12,730 nt of DNA from NCBI GenBank assembly GCA_030641665.1, contig DAOWHA010000037.1, forward strand, positions 1-12,730, written 5' to 3'. Position 1 is the first letter of the stretch, and the number at the start of each line of letters is the position of its first letter. The translations under genes were made by a program, and so were the position numbers. A model generated the notes under the pieces. The model was not told where the DNA came from. It was given only the letters and a program-made list of their open reading frames with translations, and did not search any database. This document shows, piece after piece, positions 5,880 to 12,160 of the stretch. This DNA is from JAGLTA01 sp023142625. Its GTDB lineage: Bacteria > Patescibacteriota > Patescibacteriia > JAACEG01.

Positions 5880-6641
5880 ATGAATAAAAATAGAAAAAAA
5901 TTAATCGCTGACATATTAATAAAATATAAAAAGGGATTACATATCAGTGATATTGCTGAAGAATTATTAAGAATTGAGGATGAAAATATTTCAAAAGAAG
6001 AATTAATCAATAAAATATCCGCTATTCTCTCATCTGACATAAGAAGATATAAAAAAAAATCAAAGTTTACAAAAATTAAAAACAAAAAAGGCGGAAATAA
6101 AAAGGGGTGGTATAAAATAAAAATAAAAAGAAAGACAGTTAAAGAAAAAGCAATAAAAGATATTCAACCGGGGTTAAAAATTGAAACTCCTAGTATTTCT
6201 TCTTTATACACAGGAAAAGCCGGAGAATATGCTGTTTTAAGCGAATTATTATTTAATGAATTCAATGCATCGCTAATGTCCGTAGATGAAGGTATTGATA
6301 TAATTGCGTCAAAAAAGAAAAAATTTTTCTACATACAAGTTAAAACAGCAAATAATAGAAATGGGTCTTTCTATTCCACTGTATCAAGGGGGCAGTTTGA
6401 TAAATTTATTGATGACAATCCTTTTTATATTTTTGTTTTGCGTTATTCTCATAATGATAAAATTAGAAGTGGTTTCATTGTCTTTCAAAATTCAGACATA
6501 GAAAGATTTATTGAAACAAAGATAGTTAATAATGGAGCAAATCTAAACTTTAATTTTAGCATTAGCGGTCAAAAAATATTGCTAAATTTTAAAGAAAATG
6601 TTTCATTCTTTTTCAATAATTTTAAGTATATCCTTAAATAA
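5880..6641 (+). CDS. Winged-helix (HARE-HTH-like) protein with PD-(D/E)XK nuclease-like domain (253 aa)
   Basis: Two domains are visible. Residues 4-80 look like a HARE-HTH winged helix: KKLIADILIKYKKGLHISDIAEEL, then a helix to about 55 and SKFTKIKNKKG...GWYKI at the wing. Such modules occur fused to restriction endonucleases and are thought to read DNA or chromatin state. Residues 108-200 carry a restriction-like nuclease core: GKAGEYAVLSELL (Glu116), GIDI (Asp140) and IQVKTA (Gln153, Lys155), the E...D...QxK variant seen in Mrr-like and related PD-(D/E)XK proteins. A basic linker joins the two. There is no Shine-Dalgarno, so translation may depend on the upstream gene 27 bases away. Like its partner it is very AT-rich beside core genes, suggesting acquisition. 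It may be a restriction or defence nuclease; a DNA-repair or housekeeping role remains possible. No methyltransferase gene is in the window. Confidence 0.75.
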   Translation: MNKNRKKLIADILIKYKKGLHISDIAEELLRIEDENISKEELINKISAILSSDIRRYKKKSKFTKIKNKKGGNKKGWYKIKIKRKTVKEKAIKDIQPGLKIETPSISSLYTGKAGEYAVLSELLFNEFNASLMSVDEGIDIIASKKKKFFYIQVKTANNRNGSFYSTVSRGQFDKFIDDNPFYIFVLRYSHNDKIRSGFIVFQNSDIERFIETKIVNNGANLNFNFSISGQKILLNFKENVSFFFNNFKYILK

Positions 6642-6666
6642 ATATATTAAATTAAAATTCTAACCT

Positions 6667-7950
6667 ATGAAAATCAATAGTAAGAAACTTGAAAAAGGGA
6701 GGGCGGAAATTTTTGTTGAATTAAGCGCGGAAGAAGTTGCGCCTTATATGCGGAACGCGGCGCGCAGACTAAGCGAAAAAAGCAAGATAAAAGGATTTAG
6801 ACCGGGAAAAGCGCCTTATGAAATCATTAAGCAAAATTTTGGCGATGCTGGAATTCTAAATGAAGCGCTTGATGAAATAATACGAACAACTTACATTGAA
6901 GCGATTAATAAAGAAAAACTTAACATTATAGGCGCTCCGCAGATTGATATTTTAAAAAGCGCGCCGAATAATCCGCTATCGTATAAAATGGTTGTTGACC
7001 TTATGCCAAAAGTCGTTTTAGGCGATATTGGCAAGATAACTGTTAAAAAACAAGAAGTCAAAATCGAAGATGAAAAAGTGGAACAGACAATAAAGCATTT
7101 GAGCGAAAACTACCAAAAAGAAAGATTAGTTAGAAGGCCTGTTCAAGACAAAGATTTAGCAGAGATAGATCTGCGGCTTTTCGTAGACAATGTTCCAATT
7201 GAGGGAGGAACCGCTAACGGGCATAAAGTTATTATCGGGGAGCCGTATTATATTCCCGATTTTGATAAAAAACTTATCGGAATGAAAGCGGACGACAAAA
7301 AAGAGTTTGAAGTTAACTTTCCAAAAGAGCATTACAATAAAAATTTGGCTGGAAAAACGGTAAAATGCAAAGTAAAAATAAAATCTGTCTTTGAAAGGGA
7401 GTTGCCAAAAATTGACGATTATTTTGCTAAAACGCTTGGAAAATTCAAAGATCTCGCGGATCTGAAAAAACAGATTAAAGAAAACCTTTTTAAAGAGCGG
7501 GGACTTAAAGAAAAAACGCGGCAGGAACTTGAAATTTTAGATGAAATAATAAAAATTTCAACTTTTGATGAAATCCCTGAATCTTTAGTAAAAGAAGAGG
7601 TGAAAAAAATGATCGTGGAACTGCAGGGAGATTTGACAAATCAAGGCATAAAATTTGATGATTATATATCTCATTTGAAGAAAACAGCCGAAGAGCTTCA
7701 AAAGGATTTTCTTCCGCAGGCGGAAAAAAGGGTTAAAACCGCTTTGGCTATGAGCGAATACGCGTATAAAAACAGAATGGCAATTGATGAAAAAAAAGTC
7801 GGAGACGAGATAAAAAAAATGCTGGCGCAATATCCTGATAATTACGAGACGCAAAAAAAAATAAAGTCTGAAAATTACAAAAATTACTTAAGAAATATTA
7901 TGCTTAATAAAGAAGTGATGAAAAAATGGAAAGAGATGGTCTTTAAATAA
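6667..7950 (+). CDS. tig: Trigger factor (ribosome-associated chaperone and prolyl isomerase)
   Basis: Trigger factor binds near the ribosomal exit tunnel and shields nascent chains. At 427 residues it has the full three-domain form. The ribosome-binding domain (1-110) carries the signature GFRPGKAP at 43-50, whose basic loop contacts ribosomal protein L23. An FKBP-type prolyl isomerase domain follows (about 155-240; DLAEIDLRLFVDN through GMKADDKKEFEVNFP and KCKVKIKSVFERELP). The helical C-terminal cradle begins at KIDDYFAKTLGKF. The ATG at 6667 has no Shine-Dalgarno (TAACCT precedes it). Codon use is GCG/CGC-richer than in the cassette just upstream. It is the first gene of a same-strand run ending with the M50 protease, joined by short gaps, suggesting an operon linked to protein quality control. 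I see no convincing promoter of its own. Confidence 0.95.
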   Translation: MKINSKKLEKGRAEIFVELSAEEVAPYMRNAARRLSEKSKIKGFRPGKAPYEIIKQNFGDAGILNEALDEIIRTTYIEAINKEKLNIIGAPQIDILKSAPNNPLSYKMVVDLMPKVVLGDIGKITVKKQEVKIEDEKVEQTIKHLSENYQKERLVRRPVQDKDLAEIDLRLFVDNVPIEGGTANGHKVIIGEPYYIPDFDKKLIGMKADDKKEFEVNFPKEHYNKNLAGKTVKCKVKIKSVFERELPKIDDYFAKTLGKFKDLADLKKQIKENLFKERGLKEKTRQELEILDEIIKISTFDEIPESLVKEEVKKMIVELQGDLTNQGIKFDDYISHLKKTAEELQKDFLPQAEKRVKTALAMSEYAYKNRMAIDEKKVGDEIKKMLAQYPDNYETQKKIKSENYKNYLRNIMLNKEVMKKWKEMVFK

Positions 7951-7974
7951 ATTTTTTATTTTAACTAAAACAAT

Positions 7975-8646
7975 ATGCGTATTTTAAAAAATCTGCCGCA
8001 AAAAATGAAAATTGAAGAAGCGACAAAAATGATGGGTAATGCATTTAATAAAAAGCCGTGGGAGATAAAAAAATTTTATAAAAACCTTGACAGCAGGGAG
8101 GCTAAAATAATAAAGACGCACAGTGGCGGATCTCTTACAAAAAAACAGGTTGAACAATTATTTAAAGACACGAAAGAAAAAGGCGGTTTTTATTACAGTA
8201 AAACAAAAGCGCAAAAAGCGTTTAACGAAATTACGGTAAAAAAGAGCGGGAAAAACGCAGAAGATAAAAAACAGAGACTGATAGAATACGGTAAAAAAAG
8301 AACAAGGATGGCGGAAAGGTTAGAAAAAGTAAAAACAGGGCGGCTTATAGATTCAAAACAAGACCAAGATGATCCGACGGCAAATAAAAAAAATGAAAAA
8401 ATAAATAGGATACATAATATAAAAATAAACGCCAGCCTTGATCAAAACCAAAATAATCCCAATACTGCCGCTAATTCTCGCGGCGGATGGACGGTTAATG
8501 AGCAAGGTAGCGGATTAAATAGTGAATCAAAAGAACAAGAAAGCGGCGGATGGGCAACAAACGAAGGACAAGGGGGTAAAAATTCAAAAAAAGCGAAAAA
8601 GGCTGTTCCGCAAGAGGAACAGCCATTAGATATGTTTATAGATTAA
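7975..8646 (+). CDS. Basic hypothetical protein with Gly-Trp repeat and possible clamp-binding tail (223 aa)
   Basis: I do not recognise a named family. Residues 1-125 are basic and helical and look folded (for example KKPWEIKKFYKNLDSREAKII and GGSLTKKQVEQLFKD). Residues 126-215 are low in complexity, rich in Asn, Gln, Lys and Gly, with two copies of a motif: GGWTVNEQGSG (about 170-180) and GGWATNEGQGG (191-201). The tail ends EEQPLDMFID; QPLDMF resembles the Q-x-x-[DS]-[LM]-F peptides that bind the DNA polymerase beta-clamp, which would link it to replication or repair if real. There is no signal peptide. It starts 24 bases after trigger factor without a Shine-Dalgarno, in the same operon. 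A hairpin (8601-8624) is embedded in the last codons. The folded half and the tail deserve separate searches. Confidence 0.75.
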   Translation: MRILKNLPQKMKIEEATKMMGNAFNKKPWEIKKFYKNLDSREAKIIKTHSGGSLTKKQVEQLFKDTKEKGGFYYSKTKAQKAFNEITVKKSGKNAEDKKQRLIEYGKKRTRMAERLEKVKTGRLIDSKQDQDDPTANKKNEKINRIHNIKINASLDQNQNNPNTAANSRGGWTVNEQGSGLNSESKEQESGGWATNEGQGGKNSKKAKKAVPQEEQPLDMFID

Positions 8647-8678
8647 ATAATTGCTTTAAATTTTAACTAAATAACTTT

Positions 8679-9335
8679 ATGCGTATAATATGGCATGGGC
8701 ATTCTTGCTTTTCAATAAAAACAAAATCTTTATTAAACGAAGAGATAAATATCGTTATAGACCCTTTTGACGAAAAAAAAACAGGGATTAAACTCCCTAA
8801 ATTAAAAGCTGATATTGTTTTATCAAGCCACGATCATTATGATCATAATAATATAAAAGCTGTGCATGGAGATCCGTTTATTATAAAAAACCCAGGTGAA
8901 TTTGAAACTAAAAATGTTTTTATTCAAGGAATACCAAGTTTTCACGATAAAAAAAATGGGGCTGAACGGGGAGAAAATATTATCTTTTATTTAGAAAGCG
9001 AAAAAATTCATATCGCGCATCTTGGAGATTTAGGGCATTTATTAGATGAAAAACAGCTGTCAAAACTGTCAAAAGTTGATATTTTAATGATTCCAGTTGG
9101 CGGTAAATATACAATAAATTATTCAGAAGCTATTGAAATAATCAGCCAGCTTGAACCGAAAATAATAATTCCGATGCATTATAAAATTCCCGGGCTGAAA
9201 ATAGATATTGACACTGTTGATAAATTCGCAAAAGAGATGGGCGCAGATCTGAATAAAAAAACTGCTAAGTTAAAAATTGTTAAAAAAAATCTGCCGACCG
9301 ACAGAAGCGAAGCAATAATAATGGATAAAAAATAG
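8679..9335 (+). CDS. UPF0173 family metal-dependent hydrolase, metallo-beta-lactamase fold
   Basis: A 218-residue protein matching the short MBL-fold family UPF0173 (YtkL-like) over its length. It opens with MRIIWHGHSCFSI, typical of the family. The metal ligands are visible: SSHDHYDH (His51, His53, Asp55, His56), HLGDLGH (His114, Asp117) and IIPMHYK (His167), so a two-zinc site looks complete. The substrate is unknown for most of the family; phosphodiester or lactone-like hydrolysis is only a general expectation. It is cytoplasmic, with no signal peptide. The gene starts 32 bases after its neighbour without a Shine-Dalgarno; a TTTTAACTAAAT tract precedes the ATG, also seen before the previous gene. 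It ends in TAG. It is co-directional with trigger factor and the M50 protease. Confidence 0.92.
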   Translation: MRIIWHGHSCFSIKTKSLLNEEINIVIDPFDEKKTGIKLPKLKADIVLSSHDHYDHNNIKAVHGDPFIIKNPGEFETKNVFIQGIPSFHDKKNGAERGENIIFYLESEKIHIAHLGDLGHLLDEKQLSKLSKVDILMIPVGGKYTINYSEAIEIISQLEPKIIIPMHYKIPGLKIDIDTVDKFAKEMGADLNKKTAKLKIVKKNLPTDRSEAIIMDKK

Positions 9336-9348
9336 GTCTATAATCATA

Positions 9349-9678
9349 ATGAAAAAATCTCACGAAAAAAAAACAGACGAGCTTAATAATAGGCAAAGAA
9401 AAAAAATGCTTTGGGCAAGCGTTATTTTGATAAGCGGAATAATTTTTCTCGGCTGGATGTATAATTTTATCACTTCCACAAATATAAGAATCTCTAACCA
9501 GCAAGAAAAAGAACAACTGCCGCAAATAACGGATTTTAAAAAACAGTTGCAAGGGATGAAAAACCAACTTAAAGAATTCAATCTTAAAAATGCGACTGGG
9601 AGTTATACTGAAACAAAAAACATTCAAGAAGGCTTTGACGCAACGACAACTAACGCAAATAATTTTAATGCTAAATAA
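9349..9678 (+). CDS. Small single-pass membrane protein (109 aa)
   Basis: I do not recognise the family. A basic, charged N-terminus (residues 1-19; KKSHEKKTDELNNRQRKK) precedes one hydrophobic helix at about 20-41 (LWASVILISGIIFLGWMYNF). By the positive-inside rule the N-terminus is cytoplasmic and the last 68 residues face outside. That exterior part has a short helical, Gln/Lys-rich stretch (QITDFKKQLQGMKNQLKEF) and an Asn/Thr-rich tail. There is no Shine-Dalgarno. It lies 13 bases after the UPF0173 gene and ends two bases before the M50 protease start, so translational coupling to the protease is likely. The spacing suggests it could be a partner or substrate of that intramembrane protease, but the sequence gives no direct evidence. 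Similar short membrane proteins are common in compact CPR operons. Confidence 0.75.
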   Translation: MKKSHEKKTDELNNRQRKKMLWASVILISGIIFLGWMYNFITSTNIRISNQQEKEQLPQITDFKKQLQGMKNQLKEFNLKNATGSYTETKNIQEGFDATTTNANNFNAK

Positions 9679-9680
9679 CT

Positions 9681-10319
9681 ATGCAGATTTTAATTGAACT
9701 TTTTCCTTTTGTCGCGCTAATCTATTCTATTATTATTCACGAATACGCGCACGGATGGATGGCAGATCAACTGGGCGATCCGACCGCAAAACATAGCGGG
9801 CGACTCACGCTAAATCCGATACCTCATATTGACTTAATGGGAAGCATATTTCTGCCTCTGCTTTTGATTATTTCCAACTCAGGATTTATTATCGGATGGG
9901 CAAAACCGGTTCCATTTAATCCTTATAATTTAAAGGATCAAAAATACGGTCCTCTGAAAATAGCGTTAGCTGGACCTGCGGCTAATCTTGTTATCGCCCT
10001 GTTTTTTGGCATGCTTTTAAGATTTTTTCCAATGATTTCCAGTTCTTTAAATTTGCCAGTTGCTAATCTAACAATTTTTATTCAACTCATCGCTTTTATC
10101 GTCCAACTTAATCTATTATTGATGATTTTTAATCTTTTGCCTATTCCTCCGCTTGACGGATCTAAAGTCTTGTTAACTTTTTTGCCAGACAGATACAAGG
10201 AAGCGTTTTACCGCTTTGAACGGTTTGGAATAATCATTCTGTTTGTCTCTATATTTTTCCTATTTGACTATATTATTATTCCAATACTGAATTTTCTATT
10301 CCGCCTGATAGTCGGATAA
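9681..10319 (+). CDS. Site-2 protease family protein (M50 intramembrane metalloprotease)
   Basis: An integral-membrane zinc protease of 212 residues, the compact form lacking a PDZ domain. The zinc motif HEYAH (His20, Glu21, His24) lies in the first membrane helix, in the context YSIIIHEYAHGW. The third ligand region is NLLPIPPLDGSK (151-162, Asp159), the classic NxxPxxPLDG. Other family features are LTLNPIPHIDLMGS (43-55) and GWAKPVPFNP (72-81), and several further membrane helices are evident. Such enzymes cut transmembrane segments to release regulators or clear signal-peptide remnants. The ATG follows the stop of the preceding membrane-protein gene by two bases with no Shine-Dalgarno, indicating coupled translation. 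The operon may end here: a 59-base AT-rich gap with only a weak hairpin (10330-10349) separates it from the SDR gene. Confidence 0.93.
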   Translation: MQILIELFPFVALIYSIIIHEYAHGWMADQLGDPTAKHSGRLTLNPIPHIDLMGSIFLPLLLIISNSGFIIGWAKPVPFNPYNLKDQKYGPLKIALAGPAANLVIALFFGMLLRFFPMISSSLNLPVANLTIFIQLIAFIVQLNLLLMIFNLLPIPPLDGSKVLLTFLPDRYKEAFYRFERFGIIILFVSIFFLFDYIIIPILNFLFRLIVG

Positions 10320-10378
10320 AAAGCGGTTTGTTAAATTCTAAAATTTAACATTAATATAAAAATTAATTTTGCCTATTT

Positions 10379-11128
10379 ATGAAAAAAATTATTATAACTG
10401 GTTCGCAAGGAATAATTGGAAAAATTTTAACCAAAAAATTAAATAGCCAATTTCATATTTACGAAATTGACATCACGGATAGAAATCATAATAAAAATTA
10501 TTTTCAAGCCGATATTTCAAATTTAAAATCCTTATCTTCAGTATTTAAAAAAATAGGGAAATCTGATCTTCTTATTCATTTAGCGGCAAGTTCTGCTCCT
10601 AATGCGAAATGGGAATATGTTTTAAAAAATAATATTATCGGAATAAAAAATATTTATGAATGCGCGCGCATATTCGGCATTAAAAAAGTTGTTTTTGCCA
10701 GTTCAAGCCATATTACAGCCGGATATGAAAAAGATGCGCTAAATAAAAAAAATCAAAAACTAGTTTCAATTCATGATCCTATCAGACCAAATAGCGATTA
10801 TGGATCCAGTAAGGCTTTTGGAGAGGCGATCGCCAGGCAATATTTTGAATTATATAAAATTAAATCAATCTGTCTCCGTATCGGCGCTGTCCTATCTGAT
10901 GATAATCCAACCAAAGACAAAACGGGAAGAAACTTAAAAATTTGGCTGAGCCATAGAGATTTGCTTCAATTAATAAAAAAAGCGTTATTTTCAAATATAA
11001 AATTCGGCATTTATTATGGTGTGTCAAATAATAAATGGAAATTTTGGAATATTTCTAACGCAAAGAAAGAATTAAATTATCAACCCACTGACAATGCTTC
11101 TCTTTTTTTAAAATACAATCAAGGATAA
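10379..11128 (+). CDS. NAD-dependent extended SDR, uronate dehydrogenase-like
   Basis: An oxidoreductase or epimerase of the extended short-chain dehydrogenase family, 249 residues. The Rossmann nucleotide motif is GSQGIIG (8-14), followed by acidic Asp31 at the end of strand two, favouring NAD over NADP. Further motifs are HLAASSAP (67-74), FASSSH (106-111) and the catalytic pair YGSSK (Tyr141, Lys145). The C-terminal part, ICLRIGAV then RNLKIWLSHRDLLQLIKKAL and YYGVSNN, resembles uronate dehydrogenases, which oxidise galacturonate or glucuronate to aldarolactones. Nucleotide-sugar epimerase is the main alternative; substrate cannot be settled by eye. The start at 10379 has no Shine-Dalgarno. 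It is slightly short for the family. No uronate-pathway neighbours are present, so an envelope-sugar role is equally possible. A strong terminator follows at 11180-11219. Confidence 0.85.
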   Translation: MKKIIITGSQGIIGKILTKKLNSQFHIYEIDITDRNHNKNYFQADISNLKSLSSVFKKIGKSDLLIHLAASSAPNAKWEYVLKNNIIGIKNIYECARIFGIKKVVFASSSHITAGYEKDALNKKNQKLVSIHDPIRPNSDYGSSKAFGEAIARQYFELYKIKSICLRIGAVLSDDNPTKDKTGRNLKIWLSHRDLLQLIKKALFSNIKFGIYYGVSNNKWKFWNISNAKKELNYQPTDNASLFLKYNQG

Positions 11129-11145
11129 CTTTTAAAATTTTAAAT

Positions 11146-11183
11146 TTCTTGACTAAATGCGCGATCGCTCATTTAGTCAAGAA
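11146..11183. repeat. Perfect 14-bp inverted repeat with GCGATCGC loop
   Basis: The arm ttcttgactaaatg (11146-11159) is repeated exactly in inverse orientation at 11170-11183. The ten-base loop contains the palindrome GCGATCGC (11161-11168). Its right arm overlaps the first four bases of the terminator stem at 11180, so the two hairpins cannot both be complete at once. It could be a first terminator stem or a protein-binding site after the SDR gene. Confidence 0.6.
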
Positions 11184-11219
11184 TAAAAAAATCTCTAAAA
11201 TTAGAGATTTTTTTATTCT
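11180..11219. terminator. Bidirectional terminator between convergent genes
   Basis: A perfect 18-bp stem (11180-11197 with 11202-11219) closes the loop AAAT; its core is atctcta/tagagat flanked by runs of A and T. It gives a U-tract on both strands. It lies between the stop of the SDR gene (11128) and the stop of the 3D-domain gene (11286), so it can end both transcripts. Confidence 0.85.
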
Positions 11220-11285
11220 AAAAGTATTTTTTATTTTACAAGCCCGAAAATTATTAGTTGATATAAAAAATTAATCAAAAACTTT

Positions 11286-11813
11286 CTATTCCAATACTTC
11301 AATTTTTATCCTTCTTTTTCCAAATTGCAGCGCTTGCGATCTTGTTTCCATCCATATATCAGCCCTATTGGAAAATCGCGGATGCATCCTGTCTTCCACT
11401 GTATAAATTTTATCGCCAGAATAATCTGGAAAGCGAATTTTTGTTTTAAATTTTAAAAAATTCGCCGCGATAATTCCATCGTGAACCCTTGTTCCGTTAG
11501 CAGTAATAAAAGGCGTGCTGTCGCACTGGTCAACAGTGCTTGAATAAGCGGTAACAACGACATATTTTGAGTATTTTACTTTTACTTCTTCTTGTTGGCT
11601 CAATTCATCTGCTATCTCTTCATTTTTGATTTCATCTTGCGACAAAACAACCGATTCTGCTTTTTCGCTTATAATGCCTTGCGCATCTTCCGCATTATTA
11701 TAATAATAAGCTAAAGATATCTGCGGAAAAATAAACTCAAAAATAAGCGCCGTTAAAATAATAGCGTCCGCTATTCTTGCTAAATTTTTCTCTCTCTTTG
11801 TTTTTCTACGCAT
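11286..11813 (-). CDS. Membrane-anchored 3D-domain cell-wall protein (175 aa)
   Basis: The C-terminal 95 residues form a 3D domain, the double-psi beta-barrel related to the MltA/RlpA lytic transglycosylase core. It shows VVVTAYSSTVDQCDSTPF (86-102), TANGTRVHDGIIAAN (104-118), YTVEDRM (137-143) and NRADIWM (149-155), with the conserved aspartates 141 and 152, and ends FGKRRIKIEVL. Before it come a basic tip (MRRKTKREK), a membrane anchor or uncleaved signal (about 11-35), and an acidic Glu-rich linker. It probably acts on peptidoglycan outside the membrane. I chose the ATG at 11813, not the ATG at 11957. The 48 extra residues are translated from repeat DNA (GFQTRHYKYIG comes from the hairpin at 11904-11932), and 11813 puts basic residues directly before the anchor. 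The ribosome site is weak (ACAGGT, distant). Transcription ends at 11180-11219. Confidence 0.85.
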   Translation of the reverse strand: MRRKTKREKNLARIADAIILTALIFEFIFPQISLAYYYNNAEDAQGIISEKAESVVLSQDEIKNEEIADELSQQEEVKVKYSKYVVVTAYSSTVDQCDSTPFITANGTRVHDGIIAANFLKFKTKIRFPDYSGDKIYTVEDRMHPRFSNRADIWMETRSQALQFGKRRIKIEVLE

Positions 11814-11818
11814 ATCTG

Positions 11819-12028
11819 TTAATAGACCTGTCACATAATAAGTTTCTGCTGCGATTTCCATATTTTGGTCAAATGTTTCAAAAATTTTAACGCCTATATA
11901 TTTGTAGTGACGGGTTTGAAACCCGTCTCTACGAAAATTATTTAAAAAATTTGACACAAAATCTGAAAATCTCGCGGAGTTTATCCCGTTGGATAACGGG
12001 GCAACTTATTACGCGACAGGTCTAATAA
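11819..12028. repeat. About 210-bp element with 26-bp terminal inverted repeats
   Basis: The left end ttaatagacctgtcacataa... (11819-11844) and the right end ...cgacaggtctaataa (12003-12028) are inverted copies over 26 bases with three mismatches. Inside are the nested repeat at 11904-11932 and a small hairpin, cccgtt-ggat-aacggg (11985-12000). There is no coding frame of its own. It abuts the start codon of the 3D-domain gene and occupies most of that gene's upstream region. Terminal inverted repeats without a transposase suggest a MITE-like or REP-like element; no target duplication is evident. Confidence 0.7.
11904..11932. repeat. Short dispersed inverted repeat (gtagtgacgggttt/aaacccgtctctac)
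   Basis: Arms of 14 bases pair with one mismatch across gtagtgacgggtttg and aaacccgtctctac. From memory, GTAGAGACGGGTTTCAAACCCGTC-type units are dispersed in many bacterial genomes. It lies within the larger element at 11819-12028, so one repeat appears nested in another. On the minus strand it reads through in frame with the 3D gene, creating a spurious N-terminal extension. Confidence 0.7.
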
Positions 12029-12048
12029 TAAAAAAATCGCAAAAAATG

Positions 12049-12087
12049 CAAAATAAAAAACCCCTTATTAAGGGATTTTTTATCTTA
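12049..12087. terminator. Bidirectional hairpin terminator
   Basis: The stem cccctt/aaggg (12061-12074) is flanked by an A-run on the left and a T-run on the right (aaaaaacccc...aagggattttttatc). It serves as a terminator on either strand. It follows the pilT remnant on the minus strand and separates it from the repeat element ahead of the 3D-domain gene. Confidence 0.7.
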
Positions 12088-12110
12088 GCAAAAATTAAAT
12101 TTTTGTCAAT

Positions 12111-12140
12111 AGTAGGGGTGGGTCGCGACCCGCCCCTACT
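12111..12140. repeat. 30-bp GC-rich palindrome (agtaggggtgggtc/gacccgcccctact)
   Basis: A self-complementary sequence of 30 bases with a single G-T mismatch (12119/12132), centred on gggtcgcgaccc. It is far more GC-rich than its surroundings. From memory, GTAGGGGCGGGTCGCGACCCGCCCCTAC-type units occur as dispersed repeats in many environmental genomes. It lies 20 bases after the stop of the pilT remnant and before its terminator. Confidence 0.75.
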
Positions 12141-12160
12141 CTAAATTTATTTAAAATCTA

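Noticed and set aside
5849..6085. Minus-strand 78-codon hydrophobic frame antisense to the nuclease gene
   Set aside because: Hydrophobic Phe/Leu/Ile-rich frames arise automatically opposite Lys/Asn-rich coding sequence; the sense frame has recognisable domains.
6620..6648. Promoter for trigger factor (TATATT at 6643-6648)
   Set aside because: The -10 is acceptable but the -35 position (tttaag) matches only three consensus bases in an extremely AT-rich stretch, so chance is likely.
10330..10349. Hairpin gttaaatt/aatttaac as a terminator after the M50 protease gene
   Set aside because: The stem is almost entirely A-T and no U-tract follows; too weak to call.
11161..11168. GCGATCGC as a cyanobacterial HIP1 repeat
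   Set aside because: It occurs as the loop of a hairpin and I noticed only this copy; nothing else suggests a cyanobacterium.
11814..11957. 48-residue N-terminal extension of the 3D-domain protein starting at 11957
   Set aside because: It is translated from repeat DNA (terminal inverted repeat and the hairpin at 11904-11932) and places the membrane anchor in the middle of the chain; the ATG at 11813 gives a normal anchor topology.
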